Below are positions 50,668 to 60,671 of a stretch of DNA of 64,000 bases, piece after piece. Positions within the stretch are counted from its first letter, which is position 1; each line of letters begins with the position of its first letter. The DNA comes from JALYZC01 sp963725645 (GTDB lineage Bacteria > Actinomycetota > Thermoleophilia > Solirubrobacterales > Solirubrobacteraceae): assembly GCA_963725645.1 (NCBI GenBank), contig CAVRZD010000006.1, forward strand, positions 1,798,001 to 1,862,000, read 5' to 3'. The notes beneath the pieces were generated by a model. That model was not told where the DNA came from, did not search any database, and worked only from the letters and a program-made list of their open reading frames with translations. The position numbers and the translations under genes were made by a program.

Positions 50668-52432
50668 TTAGGCCGCGCAGGACGCCGGCGGCGGCGGCAC
50701 CGGGAAGGCCGGGCTGGTGGCCCCGGCGACCGTGGCCGCCGGAACGGCGAACGGTGCGTCCGCGAGATAGCTGTCGAGCTTGATCGACCGCCCGCCCTCG
50801 ATCGTCGCGGTCCGCAGGCAGCGCAGGAAGGGCAGCGAGATGGACGCGTTCGTGACCGTCACGGGCTGGAGCGTGGGCAGGTGGGTCCACCACTCCCCGT
50901 TCGACGAGGTGAGCAGCACGCCGATGCGGTGGCCCGCGGGCAGCTTCCAGTCGTCGCCGTAGAGGTCGAAGGACACCGTGCCGGTACCGCCGAGCAGGTA
51001 GGTCCCGCGGCTGATCAGCGTGGCGTTGTTTCCGGCGTCCACGTCATAGACGTCCGCGGTCAGGTTGGCGTTCTGGAACGTCGACCGCTGGCTGACCGTC
51101 ACGCGCGGGACCCCCGCGAGGTGCACGTCGTGCGTGAACGCCGGCGAGAACGTCCAGATGCCCTCGCCGTTGGGCGAGCCGCCCTCGGCCGTGCCGTTGT
51201 TGGTGGTGTCGTCGGTGTAGGAGCCCGGCCGCAGCGCCGCCGTGTGGTTGGTCGCGTCGGGCGGCGGCCAGGACGGCTCGCCGCGCCAGGTGCCGTCGCT
51301 GGACTCGACCGCGATCGGCGGATCGACGGTGTTCGGCGGCGGGCCGCTGCCCTTGAGGTAGTGGTCGTACCAGCGCATGACCTCGTCGAACCAGCCCGCG
51401 CGCCCCATCGCCAGGCGGCCGGTGCCGTCCGTGTCGTTGCCCCGCACGTGGTCCCACATGCCGAACCAGGCGCGCTTGGGCCCGGCCGATTCCGTTGAAG
51501 AAGTCGTAGGCGCCGTCGGGCTTGGTGTTGTTCTCGATGAAGCCCTGGGTCATGAACAGCGGCGTCGTGGCGCCCCGGGCCCGCGCGATCAGGTCGCGCT
51601 CCTGCCAGTACGGCGAGCTGTGGTTGGAGTCCTGCTGGTCGGCCCAGTTGAGCGCCGGGCAGGCCGGCCGGGCCGTGTCGTTGAGCGCGTTCTGCTGGTA
51701 GGCGATCGTGTCCCCGGTGATGCCCGGCGTCGCCGGCGATCGCGTCGTACAGCGCCGGCGTGGCGAGCGAGTTCTCGAACCGCACCCGGTTCATGTACAG
51801 GTAGCGGTAGAGGTCGTAGACGGGCTCCTGCGAGACGACCGCGGCCAGGCCCCTCGGCTTGAGCACCTCGCCGACGAGGCCGGTGACGCCGTCGTAGGAC
51901 TTGCCGTACATGCCGACCTTGCCCGTAGACCACGGCTGGTCCGCCGCCCACTCGACCGCCGTCCTGACGTCGGCCTGCTCGCCCGGCCCGACCCAGTCGA
52001 GGCAGCCCGAGCTCCCGCCGAACCCCCGCAGGTCCACCATCACGTAGGTGTAGCCGCGCTCCATCAGCTTCGCGCCGTTGACGAAGTCGAAGAAGCGCGC
52101 CGAGGGACCGGCGTCGCCGGCCGGCGCGTACGGCGTGTCCTCGGCCGGCCCGGCCGGCCCGACCTGTCCGGAGTGGTTGAAGTACGGGCCGATCGAGAGG
52201 ATCACCGGGGTCCTGGCGTTCGCGGCGAGGCCCTTGGGACGCAGCACGTCGGCGTGCAGCGTCGTGCCGTCGGCCTCTGTGATGTACGTCTCGTGCCAGT
52301 CGGACCCGGGCGGCGGGGGGTCCGCCGTCGCCGCCGGAGCGGCGGCGAGTACGCCGCGGCCACGGCGAGCAGCGCCGCGAGGCGCGTCGCGCGCGCGATC
52401 CGTCCCGTTCCACGAGCCCCCTGCCGCGGCAT
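50668..52432 (-). pseudogene. CocE/NonD-type X-Pro acyl hydrolase, three apparent frameshifts
   Basis: Successive frames join into one secreted hydrolase. The signal peptide MPRQGARGTGRIARATRLAA lies in one frame to about 52353. The alpha/beta domain with YVMVDLRGFGGSSGC and the nucleophile Ser in VGMYGKSYDGVTG reaches about 51730. A third frame (QGFIENNTKPDGAYDFFNGI) reaches about 51480. The last frame (MWDHVRGND, then the jelly-roll C-terminal domain GVPRVTVSQRSTF and SFDLYGDDWKLPAGHRI) ends at 50668. Each change is a one-base indel in G/C runs. Catalytic Ser and both domains are otherwise intact, so assembly errors are as likely as true decay. Confidence 0.75.
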
Positions 52433-52485
52433 TGCACCGGAAAGCTACCCAATAGCGCGCGGCCGCTAACCCCGGCGGCGGCGGC

Positions 52486-52881
52486 CTAGAGCCCGGCCGC
52501 CGCCATGGCCTCCGCCGGGTCCGCAAAGGTCTCCGTGCGGAGCAACCGCTCGCCGCGGAAGGTCCAGACCTGCCCGTAGCGCATCTCGAGGGGCACGACG
52601 GCCGCCTCCGCGCTTCCCCGCTGGGAGGCGATCACCACGACGCGGTCGCCGAGGTCGTGGATCTCCTCGATCGTGGCCTCCCAGTCGTCCCAGATCCCGA
52701 CCCAGTCGTCGAGGAACTCCCGCGCGCCCTCGATCCCCTCGTACCTCGGTCGCTCCAGCCAACCGCGGAAGTTGGACATGTCCCACACGTAGTCGGACTC
52801 GAAGCTCTCCGCCGGCAGCTCGCCGCCCGCCATGACGCGCTCGTAGACACTCCGGACCGTCTCGACCCTCTCCCGGGACAC
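52486..52881 (-). CDS. SnoaL/NTF2-like protein
   Basis: The 131-residue protein has the cone-shaped NTF2 fold pattern. It has an N-terminal helix (ETVRSVYERVMAGGE), a WDMSNFRGWLERPRYEGIEGAREFLDDW segment, and strands GDRVVVIASQRGSAEAA and YGQVWTFRGERLLRTETFAD. Such proteins are small enzymes or binding proteins in diverse pathways; the reaction cannot be told from sequence. It is divergent from the GH3 gene by about 70 bp. Confidence 0.75.
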   Translation of the reverse strand: MSRERVETVRSVYERVMAGGELPAESFESDYVWDMSNFRGWLERPRYEGIEGAREFLDDWVGIWDDWEATIEEIHDLGDRVVVIASQRGSAEAAVVPLEMRYGQVWTFRGERLLRTETFADPAEAMAAAGL

Positions 52882-52950
52882 ACCCGCAAGCTACCGCCGG
52901 CGGTCGGTCCTCGGAGAGCGGTTCGGGGTTGCGCTCTGCGACGGCGCACG

Positions 52951-55233
52951 ATGAACTACCAACCGGTGCGACTGGCTCGAGCAGGGGGTGCAACGGCGGC
53001 GAGGCGCGTGGCCATCGCGGCGGCGCTGCTGGCGCTGCTCGCCATCGGGGCCTCCACGGCGCCCGCAGCGCGAGCCGCGGGGCGCTGCGGCCCGCACGCC
53101 TGGTGCGATGCGAGCCTCTCCCCGGACCAGCGGGCCGGCCTGCTCCTCAACGCACTGACGCCCGACGAAAAGGTCTCGCTCCTCGGCGGCGACGACGTGT
53201 TCGGCGTCACCGGGGGTGCGCACACCCACACCGGCACCAGCAACGGCGTCGACCGCGTCGGGCTGCCGCCGGTCTACTTCAGCGACGGACCAGTGGGACC
53301 GAGGCAGGGGTCGGCAACCGCGTTGCCGATCCCGATGGCGCTCGCCGCGACCTTCGATCCGCGGATGGCCTTCCGGCACGGCTCGACGATCGCCAACGAG
53401 GCGAGGAACAAGGGCAACGACGTCGTGTTCGCCCCGACGGTCAACATCATGCGCACGCCGTTGGGCGGCCGCACCTTCGAGGCCTACGGCGAGGACCCGT
53501 TCCTCGTCTCGCGCCTGACGGTCGGGTGGATCCAGGGCGCGCAGTCCCAGGGCGTGATCGCCAACGTCAAGCACTTCGCCGCCAACAACCAGGAGGGCGA
53601 GGCCGGCCCCGCCGCGGACGTCAGCGCGCCCGGCCAGCCGCTCGGCCCCCCGGCCGCGCAGGGCAACCGCCTCACCGTCAACGCGAACGTCGACGAGCGC
53701 ACCCTGCGCGAGGTCTACCTCGCCCAGTTCGAGGCGGCCGTCCGCGAGGCGCACGTCGGCTCGGTGATGTGCTCCTACAACCGGCTCAACGGCCAGTACG
53801 CGTGCGAGAACCGGACCCTCCTCGAGCGCATCCTCAAGCGCGACTGGGGATTTCGCGGCTTCGTCCTGTCCGACTACGGCGCCGCGCACAACACGATCGC
53901 GTCGCTCAACAACGGGTTGGACTTCGACCCGTGGCCAGGCTTCGCCTACTCCCCGCTGCTCGTCGACGTCGCGCTCGCGACCGGGCAGGCGAGCACGCAG
54001 GAGGTCGACGAGCACGTCCGCCGCATCCTGCGCACCCTGTTCGCCTACGGGTTCTTCGATCGGCCCGCCTTCCGCGACGACGACGGGCAGATCGACAAGC
54101 CCGGGCACGCCGCGACGGCGCAGCGGATCGAGGAATCCGCGATCACGCTGCTCGAGAACCGCCGTGGCGCGCTGCCGCTGAACGCCTCGCGCCTGCGTTC
54201 GATTGCCGTGATCGGGTCCGACGCGGACAAGTTCAAGACCGGCGGTGGATCGGGAGCCGTGACGCCGTTCTCCTTCACCACACCCCGCCGGGCGATCGCG
54301 CAGCGCGCCGGCCCCGGCGTCAACGTCACCTACAACGACGGCAGTAACGCCGACAGCGCCGCCGCGGCCGCGAAGGCCGCCAACGCCGCAGTCGTCTTCG
54401 CGGGCGACTACGACACCGAGGGCGTCGACCGCCGCTGCCTGACGCTCGAGTGCCCGAACTACAATGGCGACCAGGACGCGCTGATCGAGAAGGTCGCCGC
54501 CGCCAACCCGAACACGATCGTCGTGCTCGAGACGGGCGGGCCCGTGCTCACCCCGTGGCGCGACCGCGTCAGGGGGCTGCTCGAGGCCTGGTACCCGGGC
54601 GAGCAGGGCGGCTCGGCGATCGCCCGCGTGCTCTTCGGGGACACCGATCCCGGCGGCCGGTTGCCCGCCACGTTCCCGCAGCGGGAGGGCGACCTCCCCA
54701 CGGCCGGCGACCCCGCCAAGTACCCGGGTGTCGCGGAGAACGAGACCTACAAGGAGGGCGTGCTCGTCGGCTACCGCTGGTACGACGCAAACCGGATCGC
54801 GCCCGCGTTCCCCTTCGGGTTCGGGCACTCCTACACGACGTTCGCCCACCGCCGCCTGCGGGTGAAGGCCGCGCCCGGCGGCTCGACGGGCGCGACCGTG
54901 AGCGTCGACGTCGTCAACACCGGCAGGCGGACAGGGACCGACGTGCCGCAGCTCTACCTCGGGCTGCCTCAGCCCGCGCCCGGGGTGATCCAGCCGCCGA
55001 AGGCGCTCAAGGGCTTCGGCAAGGTGTCGCTCGCGCGCGGCCGGCGCACCCGCGTGACGTTCGCGCTCGACTCGCGCGCGCTGTCCTACTGGGACGTCAA
55101 CGCCGACGACTGGCGGATCGGGCGCGGCTGCTACCGCGTGATGGTCGGCCGCTCCTCGCGCCAGATCGACCAGCGGGCGGTCATGGCCGTGCGCGGCGCG
55201 CGCTGCCGCGGCGCGGCGGCGGTGATTCCGTAG
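52951..55233 (+). CDS. Secreted glycoside hydrolase family 3 (beta-glucosidase-like)
   Basis: The 760-residue precursor has a signal peptide (residues 1-43, ending PAARAAG). The (beta/alpha)8 domain contains FSDGPVGPRQGSATALPIP, NVKHFAANNQEG and the nucleophile Asp308 in GFVLSDYGAAHN. The second alpha/beta sandwich domain has AVIGSDADKFKTGGGSG and ETGGPVLTPWRD. A C-terminal fibronectin-III-like domain follows (VSVDVVNTGRRTGTDVPQLY). It probably releases glucose or xylose from beta-linked oligosaccharides outside the cell. Confidence 0.93.
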   Translation: MNYQPVRLARAGGATAARRVAIAAALLALLAIGASTAPAARAAGRCGPHAWCDASLSPDQRAGLLLNALTPDEKVSLLGGDDVFGVTGGAHTHTGTSNGVDRVGLPPVYFSDGPVGPRQGSATALPIPMALAATFDPRMAFRHGSTIANEARNKGNDVVFAPTVNIMRTPLGGRTFEAYGEDPFLVSRLTVGWIQGAQSQGVIANVKHFAANNQEGEAGPAADVSAPGQPLGPPAAQGNRLTVNANVDERTLREVYLAQFEAAVREAHVGSVMCSYNRLNGQYACENRTLLERILKRDWGFRGFVLSDYGAAHNTIASLNNGLDFDPWPGFAYSPLLVDVALATGQASTQEVDEHVRRILRTLFAYGFFDRPAFRDDDGQIDKPGHAATAQRIEESAITLLENRRGALPLNASRLRSIAVIGSDADKFKTGGGSGAVTPFSFTTPRRAIAQRAGPGVNVTYNDGSNADSAAAAAKAANAAVVFAGDYDTEGVDRRCLTLECPNYNGDQDALIEKVAAANPNTIVVLETGGPVLTPWRDRVRGLLEAWYPGEQGGSAIARVLFGDTDPGGRLPATFPQREGDLPTAGDPAKYPGVAENETYKEGVLVGYRWYDANRIAPAFPFGFGHSYTTFAHRRLRVKAAPGGSTGATVSVDVVNTGRRTGTDVPQLYLGLPQPAPGVIQPPKALKGFGKVSLARGRRTRVTFALDSRALSYWDVNADDWRIGRGCYRVMVGRSSRQIDQRAVMAVRGARCRGAAAVIP

Positions 55234-55236
55234 GCG

Positions 55237-56562
55237 TCACGCGACGAGCCGGCGGGCGAGCTCCTCCACGTCGCCGCCGCCGAGCGTCAGGCACATGTCG
55301 CCGGCGCGCAGGTGAGCGCGCAGGTAGCGCTCGGCGTCGCCCATGTCCGGCATCCAGACGACCGGCCGGCCGTGCGCGGCGTCGACCGTCGCCCTCGCGA
55401 CGGCGCGCCCGGAGATTCCGGGGAAGTCTTCGGGGCGCCCACGCCTCGAGTAGATCTCGAGCACCACGGCGACATCCGCGCGAGCCAGCGCCTCGCCGAA
55501 CTCGCGCGCCAGGTACTGGACGCGCTGGTACCCGTAGGGCTGCAGAACCGCGACGAGCCGCGACGGGTCCAGGGTGCGCGCCGCGTCGAGCGTCGCGCGG
55601 ATCTCGGTCGGATGATGCGCGTAGTCGTCGTAGACCTGCGCGCCGCCGGGGGTGCTCCCGAGCGGTTCGAGCCGGCGCACGACTCCCGGGAAGTCCGCCA
55701 GCGCGGTCGCGGCCCGCGCGAGGTCGGCGCCGACGAGGCGGCAGGCCTCCAGCGCCGCGGCCGCGTTGAGCGCGTTGTGGGCGCCGGGCACGCCGACATG
55801 GACCTCGCGCCCGCGCCACTGAAACCGCGACCCCCCGCGCTCGAGCCCGGGATCGGGAACGTCGAACGCCACCACCGGACCACCGTCACGCAGCGCGAGC
55901 AGGCTCGCGCGGTCCCAGACGATCGCTTGGGGCGCACGCGCGAGGAAAGCCCGGAACGCTTCGTCGACGTCCAGGCGCGAGCGGAACTCGCGGTGGTGCT
56001 CGAGCTCGGCGTTGGTGACGACCGCGACGTCCGGGTGGAGCGCCAGGAAGCTGCGATCGGACTCGTCGGCCTCGAGCACCAGCCAGGGTCCGTCGCCCCA
56101 GTCCGCGTTCGCGCCCGTCGCACGCAGCTCGCCGCCGATGACGTAGCCCGGTCGCTGCCCCGCCCCGCGCAGCGCGTGGACGATCATCGCCGCTGTGGTC
56201 GTCTTGCCGTGCGTGCCGCTCACTGCGACGCACGCGCGCAGGCGGGACAGCTCACCGAGGAGCTCGCCGCGGCGAAGCTCCGGCAGCCCCTGCGCGCGGG
56301 CGCACTCGCGCTCGAGATTGTCGGGCGGCACCGCGGAGGAGTACACGACCTCTGCTCCGTCGGGGACGTTCGCGGCCGCGTGTCCGACGGTGACGTCGAC
56401 GCCCCGCGCGCGCAGACGGCGCAGGTAGCGCCCCTCGGTCGCATCAGAACCCGTCACCACCGCTCCGAGTGTGCGGGCGACGAGCGCCAGGCCGCTCATC
56501 CCCGATCCTCCGGCCCCGACGAAGTGCAGCCGGCGACCGTGCCACTGCGAGTGCTCACTCAC
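55237..56562 (-). CDS. murC: UDP-N-acetylmuramate--L-alanine ligase
   Basis: This Mur ligase has 441 residues from GTG 56562; an ATG at 56598 would add 12. The N-terminal dinucleotide-like loop is LHFVGAGGSGMSGLALVA. The ATP loop is VAVSGTHGKTTTAAMI, followed by VLEADESDRSFL, the GVPGAHNALNAAAAL motif, and VYDDYAHHPTEIRATLDAAR. It adds L-alanine to UDP-MurNAc in peptidoglycan synthesis. Here it stands outside any division-cell-wall cluster, between a glycosidase and a glycosyltransferase. A tripeptide-recycling Mpl role is an alternative, but motifs favour MurC. Confidence 0.88.
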   Translation of the reverse strand: MSEHSQWHGRRLHFVGAGGSGMSGLALVARTLGAVVTGSDATEGRYLRRLRARGVDVTVGHAAANVPDGAEVVYSSAVPPDNLERECARAQGLPELRRGELLGELSRLRACVAVSGTHGKTTTAAMIVHALRGAGQRPGYVIGGELRATGANADWGDGPWLVLEADESDRSFLALHPDVAVVTNAELEHHREFRSRLDVDEAFRAFLARAPQAIVWDRASLLALRDGGPVVAFDVPDPGLERGGSRFQWRGREVHVGVPGAHNALNAAAALEACRLVGADLARAATALADFPGVVRRLEPLGSTPGGAQVYDDYAHHPTEIRATLDAARTLDPSRLVAVLQPYGYQRVQYLAREFGEALARADVAVVLEIYSRRGRPEDFPGISGRAVARATVDAAHGRPVVWMPDMGDAERYLRAHLRAGDMCLTLGGGDVEELARRLVA

Positions 56563-56627
56563 GACGGCCACCCTACGCGAGGCCGGCGCAGTTGACACCG
56601 GGCCGCCCGCCAGGAAGCATCGCCGCG

Positions 56628-57800
56628 GTGGAGCTCGTTCTCGGCCACCAGAAGCTCGCCGCCGCCGGCGGAACCGAGACCTACCTGCTGACCGTGGCCG
56701 AGCAGCTGCAGCGCCTCGGTCACGAGGTGACGATCTTCGCGCTCGAGGCGGGCGAGATGGCCCAGGTGGCGTCCGCCCGGGGCCTGCGCGTCGTCACCGC
56801 GGAGCACGAGCTGCCGGCGAGCTGCGACGGCGTGGTCGCGCAGGACGCCGTCGTCTCGCTCGTCCTTGCGGAGCGCTACCCGGGAACCGTCCAGGTGTTC
56901 GTCGCCCACGCACCCGGCGCCGACTTCCACCGGCCCGTCCAGCTCGACGGCGTGATCTCCGTGGTGGTCGTCCTCAACGACCGTGTCGCCGGGCGCCTGG
57001 ACGGCCTCGCCCGACAGCACGAGATCGTGCGTCTGCGCCAACCGATCGACGTCCAGCGCTTCACGCCCCGCGGCGGACCGCGCGCGGCGCCGAAGCGGGT
57101 CCTCCTGGTGAGCAACTACGTGCAGGGGCGCGAACGCGACATGCTCGCGCGGACCTGCGCCGACGCCGGACTCCGGCTCGAGCACCTCGGACTTCACGGA
57201 CGGCCGTCGAGCACGCCCGAGCTCGAGATCGCGGCCAGCGACATCACCGTCGGCCACGGGCGCGCGGCCCTCGAGGGGATGGCGTCCGGCCGAGCCGTCT
57301 ACATCCTCCACGGTTCGAGCGGTGACGGCTGGGTCACGCCGTCGGCCTACCCGGCATTCGAGGCCGACGGCTTCGCCGGCGCCGCCTCCGACGACACGGT
57401 CGACGGGGCACGCCTGCGGCGCGACCTCGCCGGGTACCGGCGGGAGATGGGCGTGGTCAACCGGCAGCTCGTCTTCGCCCACCACCACGCGCTCGACCAC
57501 GCGCGCGACCTCGTCGTCCTGCTGCGCCGCCTGTCGCCGTCCACCCCACCCGCCCCGAGCGCGCCGCTGCGGGAGATGGCGCGGCTCGTGCGGCTGCAGT
57601 GGCAGACCGAGGGCCGCTGCGCAGCGCTGGCGGCCGAGAACTCGGCGCTGCGGGACGAGCTCGATCGCGAGCGCGGGCGGGCGCACGCCGAGGCGGTCGC
57701 GATCCACGAGGAGCTCGCCGCCTTCAGGCGGACGCGGCGGTACCGCCTGGCGTCGCTGCTCGCACGTCCGCTCGAGGCCCTACGTCGCCGCCGCGACTGA
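56628..57800 (+). CDS. Glycosyltransferase-like protein with coiled-coil tail
   Basis: This protein has 390 residues from GTG 56628. The N-terminal Rossmann domain is GT4-like (AAAGGTETYLLTVAEQLQRLGHEVTIFAL, FVAHAPGADFHRP). The donor domain is shortened: ITVGHGRAALEGMASGRAVYIL is present, but a standard E-x7-E motif is not obvious, so activity is uncertain. The tail is helical (AALAAENSALRDELDRERG) and ends basic. It is divergent from murC and overlaps the alpha/beta hydrolase gene tail to tail by 21 bp. Confidence 0.75.
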   Translation: MELVLGHQKLAAAGGTETYLLTVAEQLQRLGHEVTIFALEAGEMAQVASARGLRVVTAEHELPASCDGVVAQDAVVSLVLAERYPGTVQVFVAHAPGADFHRPVQLDGVISVVVVLNDRVAGRLDGLARQHEIVRLRQPIDVQRFTPRGGPRAAPKRVLLVSNYVQGRERDMLARTCADAGLRLEHLGLHGRPSSTPELEIAASDITVGHGRAALEGMASGRAVYILHGSSGDGWVTPSAYPAFEADGFAGAASDDTVDGARLRRDLAGYRREMGVVNRQLVFAHHHALDHARDLVVLLRRLSPSTPPAPSAPLREMARLVRLQWQTEGRCAALAAENSALRDELDRERGRAHAEAVAIHEELAAFRRTRRYRLASLLARPLEALRRRRD

Positions 57801-58538
57801 CCCGGCGCGGAGCCTCGCGTCCAGGAACGCGCGGACATCCGTCCCCCACACGTCGGTGCCCAGACAGGCGAACTTCCCGTGGCCCGATCCGTGGCTGGCT
57901 CCGTAGGCCGGGTACACGCGGGCTCGGTTGGGACCGCCCTTGCGCAGGAGCTCCTCGCCGAGGACCTCACTCGGGCCGAGGCTGTAGTCGTTCTCGGCCT
58001 GGAGCAGGAGCACCGGCGCGTCGGCGCGCCGCACCGCCCGGCGCAGGCGGTCGTGCAGCTCGGGATTGCCCGGCCAGGCGATCGCGGCCGGAGCGAACGG
58101 CACGTAGGCGAGCATGCCCGCGCCGGCCTCGGCCGCCAGCAGCGTCTGGATCCCGCCGTGCGACACGCCCGACATCGCCATCCGGCCGGCGTCGACGAAG
58201 GGTTGGTCCGCGAGCCAACGCGCCGCGGCGAGCGTGTCGTCGAGGTGGAGCTCGTGCATCCCCACCACCGCCTCGATCACGGTTTCCCGCGGCTGGGAGC
58301 CCGCCCGTGACCGCAGCGCGCCCGCGAAGTGGTGCCCCGGCGACCGTCCGTGGCCGCGTCGGTGCGGCTCGAAGAGGACGTAGCCGGCCGACGCGTAGAA
58401 CGCGCCGAGCTCGCGGTGCGCCGCTGGGGATCGCTCGCTCCCGTGGTTCCACAGGACCGCCGGGAACGGGCCGTCGCCCTTCGGCATGCGCAGGTGACCG
58501 CGCAGCGTCCTCGCGCCGCCGGGGAACGACACGAGCAT
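57780..58538 (-). CDS. Alpha/beta hydrolase (dienelactone hydrolase-like)
   Basis: The 252-residue enzyme has FPAVLWNHGSERSPAAHREL, the oxyanion-side segment YVLFEPHRRGHGRSPG, and the nucleophile elbow MSGVSHGGIQTLL. The acid is in LLLQAENDYSLGP and the His in YGASHGSGHGKF. Its ATG directly abuts the stop of the SagB-type gene (TAGATG), so it is the last gene of the peptide/dehydrogenase operon. It could hydrolyse an ester or amide, perhaps releasing a modified peptide product; that is inference. Confidence 0.82.
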   Translation of the reverse strand: MLVSFPGGARTLRGHLRMPKGDGPFPAVLWNHGSERSPAAHRELGAFYASAGYVLFEPHRRGHGRSPGHHFAGALRSRAGSQPRETVIEAVVGMHELHLDDTLAAARWLADQPFVDAGRMAMSGVSHGGIQTLLAAEAGAGMLAYVPFAPAAIAWPGNPELHDRLRRAVRRADAPVLLLQAENDYSLGPSEVLGEELLRKGGPNRARVYPAYGASHGSGHGKFACLGTDVWGTDVRAFLDARLRAGSVAAAT

Positions 58539-59612
58539 CTAGGGCGATCTCCGTGCAACCGGCCGGCCGAGCCTCACCATGGAGAGGACGTCGAGGGCAT
58601 CGTCGTCCGGCAGGCTCAGCAACGCGGCCGCGCGCGACTCGTGGACGGCCGGGGTCGTCCATCCGACGAGACCCAGCTCGGTCGCCGTCATCAGGATCTC
58701 CTGCCCGAGCTCGCCCACCTGGATGAGCATGTGCAGATACGCCCGCGAATGCCGGTACAACCAGGCGTACCCGCGCAGGTCGGCCACGACGAAGATCACA
58801 AAGCCCGTCCCGAGCACCCAGCGCTGACCCTGGACGCACCCGAGCAGCGTCTGGTCGTCCGGTGCGGCCGGCCCCTGCCGCAGGCGGTGCTCGGCCCAGT
58901 CGTACTCGAACACTCCGCGCGGGAGGTCCTCCACATCCTGGACCACGACGAACAGGTGCGCCCACGAGTACAGCGAGTTGAGCAGGCGGAACGGATCGCC
59001 CGCCGCCCGGTCCTCCGCGAAGGTCCGGAACGCCCGCGTCGCACCGTGCAGGACGCCGGCCATCTGCGCCGCCCGCGGCGGTCTGGGCGAGAAGGCGCGC
59101 GCCGACCGCCGCGCCGTCAGCGACGTGAGCCGGGGCGTCGCCGGCTCCGGTTGGGGCAGGTCGACCGCCGGGCCGGTCGCCAGCGGCTCCGGGCGCGGGT
59201 AGGGCTCGGCGTCCTGGTACTCCTGGACCGCCCCGCGACGCCTCGCGGTGAGGGTCGCGCGGTCGTCCGTCGCCTGCGCGGTCTCGCGGTACGCGATGTC
59301 CATCTGGCTGAACAGCAGGTAGGCCGGGCGCGACCACCCGCTGCGCTCCCACAGCGACAGCGGCTCGCACTCCTCCTCGGAGATCAGGATCCCCGCGTCA
59401 CGGGCCTCGCGCAGCTCCGCCGCGGTGAAGCCGCCACGCAGCGCGGACGCGACCGACTGCGGCTCGAGGAACGCGGTGACGATCTCGGCGGCGCGTCCGC
59501 CGCCCAGCCTGAAGCGCGCGCCGCGTCGCGCGTCGCACGCGGCGAGGCGCCCATCCCGGCCGCGGTAGCCGAAGAGCAGCGGCGAGGTGGTGAGCACCTC
59601 GTCGCCGGTCAC
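58539..59612 (-). CDS. SagB/ThcOx-type nitroreductase-fold dehydrogenase, second subunit
   Basis: This protein has 357 residues from GTG 59612, overlapping the previous stop (GTGA). The first 100 residues form a winged-helix-like region (GGRAAEIVTAFLEPQSVASAL, FTAAELREARDAGILI), as seen at the front of azoline oxidases. The nitroreductase domain follows: SLTARRSARAFSPRPPRAAQ, NSLYSWAHLFVVVQDVEDLP, GVFEYDWAEHRLR, and GELGQEILMTATELGLVGW. FMN binding is expected. Substrate is unknown. Pairing with another SagB-like protein suggests a heterodimer. Confidence 0.8.
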   Translation of the reverse strand: MTGDEVLTTSPLLFGYRGRDGRLAACDARRGARFRLGGGRAAEIVTAFLEPQSVASALRGGFTAAELREARDAGILISEEECEPLSLWERSGWSRPAYLLFSQMDIAYRETAQATDDRATLTARRRGAVQEYQDAEPYPRPEPLATGPAVDLPQPEPATPRLTSLTARRSARAFSPRPPRAAQMAGVLHGATRAFRTFAEDRAAGDPFRLLNSLYSWAHLFVVVQDVEDLPRGVFEYDWAEHRLRQGPAAPDDQTLLGCVQGQRWVLGTGFVIFVVADLRGYAWLYRHSRAYLHMLIQVGELGQEILMTATELGLVGWTTPAVHESRAAALLSLPDDDALDVLSMVRLGRPVARRSP

Positions 59613-60658
59613 GGCACCAGCGTCCCCACGTACAGGGGCGGCTGAAGGACGCGATCGACCCCGATCAGCTCGGCGATCTCGGTGTCGCGCATCTTCTGGT
59701 AGGCGTAGGTGCGAAAGCCCAGCGTGCGCGCAACGTGGCGGTAGGCCGTCACGGCGTGCCCGACGTCCACGAGGACGGCCCGGAATGAGCGCGGGTCGCG
59801 GTAGCGCCACATCGCGCGCTCAACCAGCGACGTGAACACGAGGACGGCCGCGGGCGGCGTCCCGTGCTTGGAGAACAGGTCCAGCGTGGCGTGCGCGAAC
59901 GCGTCGCGGTGCTGACCGCAGCGAACCCGTTCGAGGCGGTGGTGCTCGACGTCGTAGTGGTAGACGCCGGGATCGATGCCGACGACGTCGAACGCCGCGA
60001 GAAACACCTCCGTGGGGTGGCGAGCCCCACCGGACGGGATGCTCTTGAGCAGGCAGCGACCGCGGCCCGCGACCGGAATCTGCCCGCGCTCGCCGAAGCA
60101 GACGTCGAGCATGAGGCCGATGCCGGCGCGACCCAGCCGGTCGCCGGCGGGCATGCCCTCCAGGATCTCGTCGGCCGACCGGCCGCCGGTCAGGCGCGGG
60201 AGCTCGACGGCACCGTCGCCGCCGAGGTGCTGGTACACGGACGGGGCGGGCGCCTCGTCGCGGTACTCCTCCATCCGCTCGGCGTCACGCGCGAAGGACT
60301 CGCGCTCGTCCATCTGCATGAACGGGTAGTCGCGCGTCGCCTCGTGGTAGGTCCGAGCCTCCCGCCAGCCGAGCTGGTCCCACCATGACGCGCCGTTCGC
60401 CGCCACGTCGGCGAGGAGCCCGGCGGCGTCAAACGCGTCCCACAGCTCGCGCCGCGCATCCTCCGGGATGCCGGCGGCGTCCCAGGCGGCGCCGGCGCTC
60501 TCGCGGTCGAACGTCTCCGGCAGCGCGCCGAGCGCTGCCAGCGCAACCGGGTGGTTCAGGATCAGCGGCGGGCGGGCCGCCGAGCCCTGTGCGACCAGCC
60601 GTCTGCGTCCCGCGACCCGAGTGGTGTGTACCAGGAGCGCGGGATGCAGCCGGCGCAC
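59609..60658 (-). CDS. SagB/ThcOx-type nitroreductase-fold dehydrogenase, first subunit
   Basis: This protein has 349 residues from GTG 60658. The N-terminal part is helical and winged-helix-like (WDAAGIPEDARRELWDAFDAAG). The oxidoreductase domain has LKSIPSGGARHPTEVFLAAF, a SagB-family flavin-site motif. GVYHYDVEHHRLERV and DVGHAVTAYRHVARTLGFRTY are also present. It starts 13 bp after the 49-residue peptide gene and overlaps the next SagB-like gene. SagB-family enzymes oxidise azolines in thiazole/oxazole peptides; no YcaO cyclodehydratase is visible here, so the chemistry is open. Confidence 0.8.
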   Translation of the reverse strand: MRRLHPALLVHTTRVAGRRRLVAQGSAARPPLILNHPVALAALGALPETFDRESAGAAWDAAGIPEDARRELWDAFDAAGLLADVAANGASWWDQLGWREARTYHEATRDYPFMQMDERESFARDAERMEEYRDEAPAPSVYQHLGGDGAVELPRLTGGRSADEILEGMPAGDRLGRAGIGLMLDVCFGERGQIPVAGRGRCLLKSIPSGGARHPTEVFLAAFDVVGIDPGVYHYDVEHHRLERVRCGQHRDAFAHATLDLFSKHGTPPAAVLVFTSLVERAMWRYRDPRSFRAVLVDVGHAVTAYRHVARTLGFRTYAYQKMRDTEIAELIGVDRVLQPPLYVGTLVP

Positions 60659-60671
60659 GCCCGCCGGAGCC

